A program made the translations under genes and the position numbers. Positions 53,031 to 60,723 of a DNA stretch of 64,000 nt are shown piece by piece. Location: contig PBDU01000011.1 in NCBI GenBank assembly GCA_002718195.1, positions 155,927-219,926 on the forward strand. Reading direction: 5' to 3'. Positions within the stretch are counted from its first letter, which is position 1. Each line of letters opens with the position of its first letter. The notes beneath the pieces are model-generated. The model was not told where the DNA came from, did no database searches, and saw nothing but the letters and a program-made list of their open reading frames with translations. The stretch comes from Methanobacteriota archaeon (GTDB lineage: Archaea; Thermoplasmatota; Poseidoniia; Poseidoniales; Poseidoniaceae).

Positions 53031-54236
53031 ATGGAGCCTAGTGAATTCGTCGTTGCTGGAATTTTAATCGGTGCTGCAGGGCTCGGACTTTTGCGAGCAA
53101 TCGCTAGGAGAGAGCCCCCAGTTGAACTGAATCAAGGCCTCACAGCAAGCGGATTAGACACAGATCAGAACTCTGCTAATTTTACCAAAGCAAGGCATGA
53201 ATTTGATAAGAAGTTAGCAATGCTAGCCAATAGAAAAAGTTCGGGACCATCAATGTCAGAGTTAGCAATAAAGCGTTTGGAGGAGGAAGAGCGCAATAGA
53301 TTGGAAATTGAAGCCAAACTAGCAGAAAAGGAAAGGGAACGTGCTGAAAAAGAAGCAAGAGCCCGAAGAGAAGCTGAATGGGAGGCTGAGGAGGCTAGAC
53401 TCGAAGCAGAACGCCTTGCCGAAGAAGAGCGAATCGCTGAAGAAAGGCGTGCTGAAATGGAGAGAGTTGAAGCCGAGAGACAAGCAGAGTTTGCTGCTGC
53501 TGAAGCAGAGCGTCAGCGAGAGGTTGATGCTGCAAGAGCAGAAAGAGAACTCGAAGCAAGAAACGCAGCAGAGGCTGCAATGGCTGATTTGAGGGAGAGA
53601 TTAGAAAGAGAGGGGGCAAAATCCTCGGATGTTCAAATTTCCTTAGTTTGGAACAATTACAATGACCTTGATTTGCACGTCGTTTGCCCGAGTAAGGAGA
53701 GAATTCATGGAGGAAATAAAATTTCCAAATGTAATGGTGAATTAGACGTCGATGCGAATGTTAAACCAGATACTAGGAAGCCTGTTGAGAATGTTGTGTG
53801 GCCAGAAGGCAAAGGTCCTGGAGGAACTTACGAAGTGTATGTCCATCACTACAAAAAGCACAACAAAAGAAGATCACGAGACCCAACCAAATTCCAGGTT
53901 ATCGTTAACGCTGCAGGGGAATTCAAAGAATATGAAGGTTCATTGACTCATGGTGATCCAATCATGAAGGTATGTGAATTTACTATCGATCCTCCTGAGG
54001 TGAGAGCTGCTAAGAAACGAGAAGAGGAAGCAAGACTTACTCAACAACTTGCTGAGGTAGAACGTAAACTATCAAGCGGAAACCTAGTTGATGAACCACA
54101 AGAAGACTCTCAAAATGAGATTGAAGAAGTTGAAACCATCGCCCAACCCGATGCACTTTCGGGTCTGATGGAAGAATTAGAAGCAGACAACAGCTCAGAA
54201 ATAGATCCTGAAATTGCTGATTTACTTGAGGATTGA
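53031..54236 (+). CDS. Membrane-anchored coiled-coil protein with YfaP/DUF2135-like domain
   Basis: 401 residues. N-terminal helix (about 4-22), a long Glu/Ala/Arg coiled coil at about 85-195, then a beta domain at about 203-320: SLVWNNYNDLDLHVVCPS, NGELDVDAN, VENVVWPEGKGPGGTYEVYV. The last resembles the YfaP/DUF2135 module found in envelope proteins. An acidic tail follows. It lies 45 bases after an ABC exporter, so it may be its periplasmic adaptor-like partner. Inferred. Confidence 0.75.
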   Translation: MEPSEFVVAGILIGAAGLGLLRAIARREPPVELNQGLTASGLDTDQNSANFTKARHEFDKKLAMLANRKSSGPSMSELAIKRLEEEERNRLEIEAKLAEKERERAEKEARARREAEWEAEEARLEAERLAEEERIAEERRAEMERVEAERQAEFAAAEAERQREVDAARAERELEARNAAEAAMADLRERLEREGAKSSDVQISLVWNNYNDLDLHVVCPSKERIHGGNKISKCNGELDVDANVKPDTRKPVENVVWPEGKGPGGTYEVYVHHYKKHNKRRSRDPTKFQVIVNAAGEFKEYEGSLTHGDPIMKVCEFTIDPPEVRAAKKREEEARLTQQLAEVERKLSSGNLVDEPQEDSQNEIEEVETIAQPDALSGLMEELEADNSSEIDPEIADLLED

Positions 54237-54268
54237 TTTTCTCGCTTACTTGAACAGGAGTTCTAGAA

Positions 54269-54733
54269 ATGATTACATTAGACGATGTGAATAATGCTCA
54301 ACGTGCTTGGGGTGAAGGAATTGTTGCGATTGCATCAGCACATTCGAGCGGCGGAGATTACGAAAAAGTCGCAATTAAGCATGTTGAAACACTATATGCG
54401 TATCAAACTTCTACAGTTCTATTCAAGCCAACCTTGGCCTCAGTCCAACAATTTCGAGGAGACTTTGATTCAGCATTGTCATATTTTGTAGCCACAAATA
54501 ATGCTTGTCCTGAGGACAAGGGTTTTGCCATAAAGGGCTGGACTGCCGTGAGATTTGAAAATACAGGAATAATCCTCACAGAAAATACTGCTACTGCAAT
54601 GGGTAATTATTTTTTCACAGATTCAGAGGGAGCAGAAACAAAGGTTGAGTACACTTTTGGCTACATTCTTGATGAGGGAGATAAATTGAGAATAAATGTG
54701 CACCACTCATCCATTCCGGCGAATGGTGACTGA
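54269..54733 (+). CDS. SnoaL/NTF2-like small protein
   Basis: 154 residues. An N-terminal helix with AQRAWGEGIVAIASAHSSGG, then curved-sheet strands (STVLFKPTLAS; GWTAVRFENTGIILTENTAT; AMGNYFFTD; VEYTFGYILDEGDKLRINVHHSS). The layout suits an NTF2/SnoaL cone fold, which ranges from cyclases to binding proteins. No catalytic set can be assigned. It follows the coiled-coil gene. Confidence 0.7.
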   Translation: MITLDDVNNAQRAWGEGIVAIASAHSSGGDYEKVAIKHVETLYAYQTSTVLFKPTLASVQQFRGDFDSALSYFVATNNACPEDKGFAIKGWTAVRFENTGIILTENTATAMGNYFFTDSEGAETKVEYTFGYILDEGDKLRINVHHSSIPANGD

Positions 54734-54782
54734 TAACAAGAGACTATTTCGCCAAAGGAAAATCCTTTTTATCGACAGAACG

Positions 54783-54890
54783 ATGGTCGCCCATGAGCAA
54801 AGAGTCAGCGGTACCTACGGATTTGAAACTTCATGCAGGGATGAAATATTGAGCGAGATTAAATCAATTCGAGAAGAGATTTGTAAGTAA
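54783..54890 (+). CDS. Possible short protein (35 aa), weak
   Basis: ATG 54783 to 54890 encodes a charged peptide ending RDEILSEIKSIREEICK, amphipathic and helix-like. An AT-rich TTTTTATC about 15 bases upstream could allow a leaderless transcript. It occupies the 160-base gap before the convergent purP gene. There is no family match; it may be chance. Confidence 0.25.
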   Translation: MVAHEQRVSGTYGFETSCRDEILSEIKSIREEICK

Positions 54891-54894
54891 TTCC

Positions 54895-56007
54895 TCAAGA
54901 TAGAACATCTTGCAAGCAATCTCTGTCAATCGCTTTCTTGATTGCTCTTGCGATTCTCCTTCCTGTAGACATAAATGGCTCATTGATGTCAGAATATGGA
55001 GAGCCACCTACAAAAGGATTTGAACCTGCAACGATTCTTGCACTTATTTCAAACACCTTGAATTTTAACTCGTCTGTGACAATAGTTTCCAAGCAAAATG
55101 GTCCAATCATTCCTCTGCTTCCTTCTTCTAACAGGAAGGATGATGATACAACACCCTCAGCCATCTCAAAAGCTCTTGGAAGCAATGATTCTCTGATTAC
55201 GACTGGTTGATTTCCTGTAACAACAAAGGAAGGCTCAAGGCTCATTTCTCTTAAATCCCTGAGCGATCCTAGTTTATAGAATTCGTCAACATTCGATTCA
55301 TCTCTCCTGTCCATAGATAAGAGTTCTAAACGTCCTAAGTTCTTGCCAGCATTCTTTCCTTTCCCTTGTACTTGGAACCCATCACTCCTAGTTGGGTCAA
55401 AGAAGAAATGGAGATAATATCTACAACCAAGGACATATTCTTGGATAGTAAATTCTTCTTCAATGTCAACATTCCTTCTAAAATCTCTGTAGTCTCTAGC
55501 AAGGAAATATCCTCTGCCTCCTTTTGCACCGGCATATTTTACGATTACCGGTCCATCGATTTCTTTCGGGTCTCTAATTACTTTAGGCATATCACATCCG
55601 CCAGCTTCTAACCATTGTCTTTGTCTTTCCCGTGAACTTTCCCAATGTAGAATTCCTCTATTGCCGAATGTTGGGACTTGAAGTTCCCTGAAGTTAGAAG
55701 ATCCTAGATATTCAACCAGAGACCCATGAGGGACGATTACGACGTTATTCTTACGAAGGTACTCTGCGTAATCGAGCATTTCTCTATACTCTTCGAGCAT
55801 CAACCACTCATCAGGCTCAGCACCAGGGAATGCTTTGTAGAACCTTCTTCGGTTCTCTCCAACTGCTATTCCTAGGGTTCTGAAACCTTCCATTCGAGCC
55901 CCATGTAAAATTTGAAGTGATGAATGAGAGGCTACAACACCGATTGTAATCGACTCTTTGTCGTAGCCAGCCAACCAGCCTGCGAGTGTATCGGAGTCTA
56001 CGCCCAT
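54895..56007 (-). CDS. purP: FAICAR synthetase (archaeal PurP)
   Basis: 370 residues. ATP-grasp enzyme: N-terminal TIGVVASHSSLQILHGAR (nucleotide/substrate), IVPHGSLVEYLG, VKYAGAKGGRGYFLARDYRDF (ATP loop) and SARIVAGSNPFVGGSPYSDI at the end. It formylates AICAR with formate and ATP, the archaeal replacement of the PurH step. Divergent from the TDO gene. Confidence 0.94.
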   Translation of the reverse strand: MGVDSDTLAGWLAGYDKESITIGVVASHSSLQILHGARMEGFRTLGIAVGENRRRFYKAFPGAEPDEWLMLEEYREMLDYAEYLRKNNVVIVPHGSLVEYLGSSNFRELQVPTFGNRGILHWESSRERQRQWLEAGGCDMPKVIRDPKEIDGPVIVKYAGAKGGRGYFLARDYRDFRRNVDIEEEFTIQEYVLGCRYYLHFFFDPTRSDGFQVQGKGKNAGKNLGRLELLSMDRRDESNVDEFYKLGSLRDLREMSLEPSFVVTGNQPVVIRESLLPRAFEMAEGVVSSSFLLEEGSRGMIGPFCLETIVTDELKFKVFEISARIVAGSNPFVGGSPYSDINEPFMSTGRRIARAIKKAIDRDCLQDVLS

Positions 56008-56059
56008 GTTGAGGGGTTTAGTATTCGATTAATGACAGTTTACCTTGGAAATCTGAGTT

Positions 56060-56087
56060 TTTTGAAATTTTGAACAGATTTTCAAAA
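56060..56087. promoter_or_regulatory. Inverted repeat between purP and tryptophan dioxygenase
   Basis: TTTTGAAA and TTTCAAAA are 8-bp arms around a 12-base spacer in the 124-base gap between divergent starts. It could be a regulator site or an AT-rich coincidence. Confidence 0.3.
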
Positions 56088-56131
56088 CCCTAAGTGAATA
56101 CTTCAAGAAGCGTCTGTATTCTGGTGATGCT

Positions 56132-57217
56132 ATGTCAGGTGAGCAAGAATCGAGAATGACCTATGCAAATTATCTGAGAGTTGAGGATTTACTGACTCTT
56201 CAATCTGGACCTTCAGGGCATTCACCTGCTCCTTGTAATGATGAGCAACATTTCATTATCGTCCATCAGACCTTTGAACTTTGGTTCAAACAAATATTAA
56301 CCGAACTTGAACAAATTCATGGAATCCTTTCTCAGGATAAGGTCTCTGAATCTCAACTTCCTAAACTGGTTGAACACTTGCATAGAGTAGAAGTGATATT
56401 CAAGGCTACCTCGCACTCCTGGTCTGTCATGCAAACCTTAACTCCCCAAGGTTTTCTTGGATTCAGAGACAGACTTGGAACCTCGTCAGGGTTTGAATCC
56501 TGGCAGATGCGAGCCATGGAATCTCTTTTTGGAATACGGGCAGGGAGAGTGGGTGGAATGGACCCCATGGCTCATATGGAGAGATTATTCAAGGAAAATA
56601 AGTTGTCAAAACATGCTTGGGATTATCTTAACGATATCGAAAGCAGACCATCTATTCATGAATTATTGGTTAACTGGCTCTCGAGAACACCGATAAATGG
56701 TTCTCTTATAGAATCAGAAAACGACTCTGAAATAGTAAGAAATTTTGTTAATGATCACCTAAATTCCATGCAAGAACATGGGTCAAAGGTTATTGAACAT
56801 ATGATTGCAATCGGACACGGTGAGAGAAAGCCGCTTACAGATAGGTTACAGTCTCAAGTTAACGCTGCAAAAGAATTCCTGATCCAAGATGGCATAGTTA
56901 ACAGATCTAGAGCGGGTTTACTCTACATAGAAACATATCGAGAGTTGCCGCTTTTGTCTTGGCCGAGGGCATTAATTGAGCAATTAGTTGCAACTGAGCA
57001 GGCTATGATTCTTTTCAGATCGCATCATGCTAGGATGGTTGAGAGGATGATAGGAAGAAGAATGGGGACTGGAGGGTCTTCTGGAGTTGATTATTTAGAT
57101 ATGACAACGAAGTATAGAATATTCAAAGATCTGTGGGAGGTAAGGACAATCCTTCTAAAAAATTCAGTCCTTCCTGAGCCTAAAAATAAGCCGTTTTACG
57201 GCTTTTCGTCTGAGTAA
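56132..57217 (+). CDS. kynA: Tryptophan 2,3-dioxygenase
   Basis: 361 residues. Landmarks are MTYANYLRVEDLLTLQSGPS, FIIVHQTFELWFKQIL (substrate pocket His, Arg/Phe), FLGFRDRLGTSSGF and SHHARMVERMIGRRMGTGGSSG with the heme-binding His. A heme enzyme opening the indole ring of tryptophan to N-formylkynurenine. No kynureninase is adjacent. The gene is of bacterial/eukaryotic type. It diverges from purP. Confidence 0.93.
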   Translation: MSGEQESRMTYANYLRVEDLLTLQSGPSGHSPAPCNDEQHFIIVHQTFELWFKQILTELEQIHGILSQDKVSESQLPKLVEHLHRVEVIFKATSHSWSVMQTLTPQGFLGFRDRLGTSSGFESWQMRAMESLFGIRAGRVGGMDPMAHMERLFKENKLSKHAWDYLNDIESRPSIHELLVNWLSRTPINGSLIESENDSEIVRNFVNDHLNSMQEHGSKVIEHMIAIGHGERKPLTDRLQSQVNAAKEFLIQDGIVNRSRAGLLYIETYRELPLLSWPRALIEQLVATEQAMILFRSHHARMVERMIGRRMGTGGSSGVDYLDMTTKYRIFKDLWEVRTILLKNSVLPEPKNKPFYGFSSE

Positions 57218-57472
57218 TTACTCAAGATGAGGGTCGATGTCTATTGGAATGAGTTCATGGTCGTACTCATACATAGCGATTTTGAGGGGATCCAAAACGA
57301 AACGAATGTCTGCTTCGTCTAGACCGTATAGGGAGATTAGCTCATTCTTGAATGCCTCTCTCAAATCTTTTTCTTCAGCGAATAAAGGAGCACCCATTCC
57401 GATTTGAAGGGCTCTTGCACCAATAATTCTCGCTCTTTCGAATCTTGTATGTGTTCTTGCTGGAGCTACCAT
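57218..57472 (-). CDS. rpoK: DNA-directed RNA polymerase subunit Rpo6 (RpoK)
   Basis: 84 residues from ATG 57472, with an AAGGTG ribosome site at 57479-57484. The conserved core is [23 protein letters not shown] (RPB6/omega fold), followed by an acidic end ([31 protein letters not shown]). The frame can extend to 57574, but that part is not conserved and would overlap the neighbour. The subunit stabilises the polymerase assembly. It is isolated from the usual ribosomal protein cluster. Confidence 0.9.
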   Translation of the reverse strand: MVAPARTHTRFERARIIGARALQIGMGAPLFAEEKDLREAFKNELISLYGLDEADIRFVLDPLKIAMYEYDHELIPIDIDPHLE

Positions 57473-57480
57473 TTTAGACA

Positions 57481-57501
57481 CCTTGCGGGTTTTCCCGCAG
57501 G
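57481..57501 (-). promoter_or_regulatory. Stem-loop overlapping the rpoK ribosome binding site
   Basis: CCTTGCGGG (57481-57489), loop TTTT, and CCCGCAGG (57494-57501) form a GC-rich hairpin with a single bulge. Its downstream arm overlaps the AAGGTG at 57479-57484. It could mask translation of rpoK or end the upstream transcript. Confidence 0.55.
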
Positions 57502-57560
57502 ATGGCGTGAAGGGTAGTGTTCTTGAACTCTTCTCTCTTATACTTGAGATTGATATTCGC

Positions 57561-58421
57561 TCATTCTTCCTCAAATTTTGGCGAGTAACCTTGCAAATAG
57601 CGTATTTGTGTCACGATCGGAGGTATAAGAATTAGAATTAATCCAATGGTCACAAATGTAACCATTCTAGGAGATAAAGGTTCTATGTAATCTCTTTGCT
57701 CAGGGATTTCATAAATTGAAATTAAATGAACCGGTTCAGTTGTCTCTAGGACGACTACCATTCCGTTGCCATGTGATAAATTTGAGTAATTAGCAAGATT
57801 GTGATATCCAATAGTGGAATTTACTCTCTCTTCTACACTGACTAGATTTTGGTGTGTGTAATTTCTAAACTCATGTTCTGCAGTTTCCAAAAACCAAATT
57901 TTCACTTCAAAACCATCAGGAGCACTCCAGAATAAACTACCGTTTGCAGTAGAAATGAACTCAAACCCGTTCAAAGGATTGTAAGGTGTATTCGAGATTG
58001 ATTCATCAAGCGTGTTTGCTTGAGTTTCTCCGCTAAGCAATCCTTTACCGTTAACGACAAATGATGGAAGTCCCGCTAATCCGTATAATTGCTCAAATCT
58101 AATTTTTGAGTCTGATGAAAATGTCATATCGGCTGGAGAGGGATGATGTTGAACAATAAGTCCATCAAAACCAGGAATTGTTACTTCCTCCACGGATTCA
58201 CAAGGGTCACACCAATCCGCTCCATAATACTCAACCAAATATTCGAATTCTTGACCAATACAGCTTGAATTCAAAACACATTCTGCATCAAAGTAAACCG
58301 CTCCAATGATGTAATTTTCCTCTTCCTCTGGAGTCAGACCAGATGCTATTGAGGTGCTCAGAATAAAGCAAATTAGGAAAATTACAACCTTATCGTAATT
58401 TGCCCAACCCACGCTAATCAC
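57561..58421 (-). CDS. Membrane-anchored thioredoxin-like protein
   Basis: 286 residues; GTG start at 58421, or GTG 58412, which sits behind an AGGTGA site. Signal segment at about 11-28; thioredoxin-like core with [10 protein letters not shown] (CxxC) near residue 75, cis-Pro-type LAGLPSFVV and a beta domain; one helix near 250-270. External, membrane-held. It diverges from ctaA, so a role in oxidase/cytochrome maturation (metal delivery or disulfide handling) is plausible but not shown. Confidence 0.8.
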   Translation of the reverse strand: MISVGWANYDKVVIFLICFILSTSIASGLTPEEEENYIIGAVYFDAECVLNSSCIGQEFEYLVEYYGADWCDPCESVEEVTIPGFDGLIVQHHPSPADMTFSSDSKIRFEQLYGLAGLPSFVVNGKGLLSGETQANTLDESISNTPYNPLNGFEFISTANGSLFWSAPDGFEVKIWFLETAEHEFRNYTHQNLVSVEERVNSTIGYHNLANYSNLSHGNGMVVVLETTEPVHLISIYEIPEQRDYIEPLSPRMVTFVTIGLILILIPPIVTQIRYLQGYSPKFEEE

Positions 58422-58437
58422 CTGTCCGCTATTGTTG

Positions 58438-58446
58438 GCTGTATAT
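58438..58446 (+). promoter_or_regulatory. TATA box of the ctaA-ctaB operon
   Basis: GTATATTCC about 45 bases before the ctaA ATG at 58486; predicted start near 58468. It supports ATG 58486 over the far upstream in-frame start at 58432. Confidence 0.45.
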
Positions 58447-58485
58447 TCCGCTTTGTTAAAAGAGGACCTTTACACGGACCGTAAC

Positions 58486-59571
58486 ATGGGAAAATCAAGT
58501 TGGCGCATGCCATCCATGCTCCCTCTTGCACTAGTTGCTATGGCAGGAATAATTATTATTGCTGGTGGAACAATTAGGATTCTAGATGCAGGCGAATCAT
58601 GTCCCGATTGGCCGAAATGCTTTGGAAAGTATACATTTGTAATTTCAGAAGAAGAGCAAGAAGCATTTTGGGAAGAATTCCCAGAGCATGAGGACTCAAG
58701 AGGTATCGAGCATAGATACACGGTTCTTGAGATATTTAGCGAATGGATCCACAGGTTGCTTGCAGCAATCATAGCAATTCCGGTTTTGATAAATTTCCTC
58801 ATGGTTTACAAAATGAGAGAAAAATATGGGCAGAAGGTCGTCAATACTTCGATTGCTGTTGGAATTCTTTTGATTTTACAAGCTGCAGCAGGTGCTGTAA
58901 CGGTAGTATACGACAATGTGGACTGGTCTGTAGCCCTTCATTTGTCAATGGCTACAATCTTCACTGCAACCATCGTTTATCAATATCTTCAGATGAAAGT
59001 CGTTGAAGGCTCGAACTGGAGTTTTATAAAAACTAGTAAATCATTCTTGCAGAGTTCAAAGAAGAGGTTCTATGGAAGCGGTGCTGCTGTTTTTATCTTG
59101 ATGATACTAGGTGCATGGGTCTCTTCAACAGCGGGCGGCAATTACAACCAAGCTTGCAGCATAGGATTCCCAGATGGCTGGCCAGCATGCCGGGGTTCAT
59201 TATTACCAAATCTCAAAGGAGAGCCAGGAGTTATTGTGCAAATGGTTCACCGCTTTGGCGCAGTTATTGTAGGTGCACTACTGGTAATTAATGCAAACAA
59301 GATGAGGCTAAAAGTTTCAGAGTTCGCAGTTGCCAAGGTATGGGCTAATGTCCTTGATTTTGTCACTGGTTTCTGGATTTTGAATGTCGCAGTTGGAGGC
59401 TCGTACATCATTTTTGCAAATGACGGTGATTTCCCGGAATGGCTTTCATTACTTCATTTGGTGATTGGTGTTAGCGCAGCAATCACTGGATTATTGGGTA
59501 TAATGTTTCATAAAATCGCTTCTGATGCCCTAACTGTAGCAGGGGATTCAGGGGTGGAAGAGGATGAGTGA
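58486..59571 (+). CDS. ctaA: Heme A synthase (COX15/CtaA family)
   Basis: 361 residues from ATG 58486 (MGKSSWRMPSMLPLALV). Eight membrane helices in two four-helix halves: AGGTIRILDAGESCPDWPKCFG in the first loop, SEWIHRLLAA with a heme His, VDWSVALHL, then VSSTAGGNYNQACSIGFPDGWPACRG and VHRFGAVIVGA in the second half. Oxidises heme O to heme A for cytochrome oxidase. Overlaps ctaB start by eight bases. Confidence 0.93.
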   Translation: MGKSSWRMPSMLPLALVAMAGIIIIAGGTIRILDAGESCPDWPKCFGKYTFVISEEEQEAFWEEFPEHEDSRGIEHRYTVLEIFSEWIHRLLAAIIAIPVLINFLMVYKMREKYGQKVVNTSIAVGILLILQAAAGAVTVVYDNVDWSVALHLSMATIFTATIVYQYLQMKVVEGSNWSFIKTSKSFLQSSKKRFYGSGAAVFILMILGAWVSSTAGGNYNQACSIGFPDGWPACRGSLLPNLKGEPGVIVQMVHRFGAVIVGALLVINANKMRLKVSEFAVAKVWANVLDFVTGFWILNVAVGGSYIIFANDGDFPEWLSLLHLVIGVSAAITGLLGIMFHKIASDALTVAGDSGVEEDE

Positions 59572-60568
59572 GGATAACACTGAACATCCTGGCATGCTCA
59601 AAGTTTTCATCAAATTAATGAAACTAAGGGTAATAATATTGCTGCAGGTCACGGCAATCTGTGCGATTTTGGTACACGATTTGCTTGCTAGATATGGTTC
59701 TATAGATGCTGAACGCACTTGGTTCGATACGCTTTACTCCTCATTTATCACCGTAATTGGAGGAACACTGTCTGCAGGTGGTTCTAATGCCATCAATATG
59801 TGGTATGATGCTGATATTGACCCTGGAATGAATCGAACAAAGAACAGACCAGTCCCTATGGGTTGGATAAGTAAGGAGGGAGCCTTAGCATTCGGTTTGA
59901 TTATAGCAATTTTAGGTTCTTCTACCTTTTTCTTAATCCATTGGAAAGCAGCATTTTGGTCGTTTTTTTCTGTTGGTTTTTATGTTTTAATTTACACCAT
60001 ACTCCTGAAAAGAAGAACACCACAAAACATCGTTATCGGAGGTGCTGCAGGAGCCACTCCGCCGATAATCGGATGGGCAGCAGCAGCATCAAATGATGCG
60101 CTAAGTGGAATGAATCCACTCGACCTAGGTTCAGCAATTCCATGGATGCTCTTTTTTCTCATCTTTTTATGGACTCCTCCACATTTCTGGGCACTTGCTT
60201 TGTACCGGTCAGGAGAATATGGCAAAGTTGGCATACCTATGATGCCAGATATCAAAGGACCGGAAAGGACTGTTAGGGAATCAAAGATTTACTGCATGCT
60301 TTTGTTTGGGTTGGGGGCTGTCCCTTGTGTCTGGCCTGGCAGCGGATTACCTCTATTATGGTCATTTGTAGCTGGAATTCTAACGTTATGGTATTCTAGT
60401 ACAGTTTGGAGTATTGATCCAAATGAAGCCTTGGATGAAAATGGAAGGATGCCTAAAGCAGCAAAGTCATTTTTTGCATCCTTGAAGTATCTCGGATTTA
60501 TGTTCGTATCTCTTGTTTTGATTAGCGTAATTCCCCCATCATTCTTAGGACCACTTGGACCTTTGTGA
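59564..60568 (+). CDS. ctaB: Heme O synthase (protoheme IX farnesyltransferase)
   Basis: 334 residues, about nine helices. UbiA-type motifs: SNAINMWYDADIDPGMNRTKNRPVP (first Asp-rich region) and VGIPMMPDIKGPERT (second). The TPPIIGWAAA stretch is typical of CtaB/CyoE. It adds farnesyl to protoheme. With ctaA it makes heme A for an aerobic terminal oxidase. Confidence 0.95.
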   Translation: MSEDNTEHPGMLKVFIKLMKLRVIILLQVTAICAILVHDLLARYGSIDAERTWFDTLYSSFITVIGGTLSAGGSNAINMWYDADIDPGMNRTKNRPVPMGWISKEGALAFGLIIAILGSSTFFLIHWKAAFWSFFSVGFYVLIYTILLKRRTPQNIVIGGAAGATPPIIGWAAAASNDALSGMNPLDLGSAIPWMLFFLIFLWTPPHFWALALYRSGEYGKVGIPMMPDIKGPERTVRESKIYCMLLFGLGAVPCVWPGSGLPLLWSFVAGILTLWYSSTVWSIDPNEALDENGRMPKAAKSFFASLKYLGFMFVSLVLISVIPPSFLGPLGPL

Positions 60569-60576
60569 CTAGTAAA

Positions 60577-60663
60577 TGGCGCGACGAGGGGGATTTGAAC
60601 CCCCGAAGGAAGATCCCACCGGATTAGCAATCCGGCGCAATGGCCAGGCTATGCGATCGTCGC
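60577..60663 (-). tRNA. tRNA-Ser (anticodon GCU)
   Basis: 87 bases including an encoded CCA (60577-60579). Acceptor stem GCGACGA/TCGTCGC pairs perfectly; discriminator is G. Anticodon stem CCGGA/TCCGG encloses TTGCTAA (anticodon GCT). The T-arm reads GGGGGTTCAAATCCCCC, and a long variable arm between anticodon and T stems fits class II tRNA-Ser. No intron. Confidence 0.97.
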
Positions 60664-60723
60664 AACGAAGCCTGCGAGCAAAGTGCCTTTCAAGAACTAT
60701 ACGGTCAAACAACGACCTCTATC

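Noticed and set aside
57472..57574. 34-residue N-terminal extension of RpoK
   Set aside because: The extension is not conserved in the family, overlaps the neighbouring gene, and a good ribosome site precedes ATG 57472.
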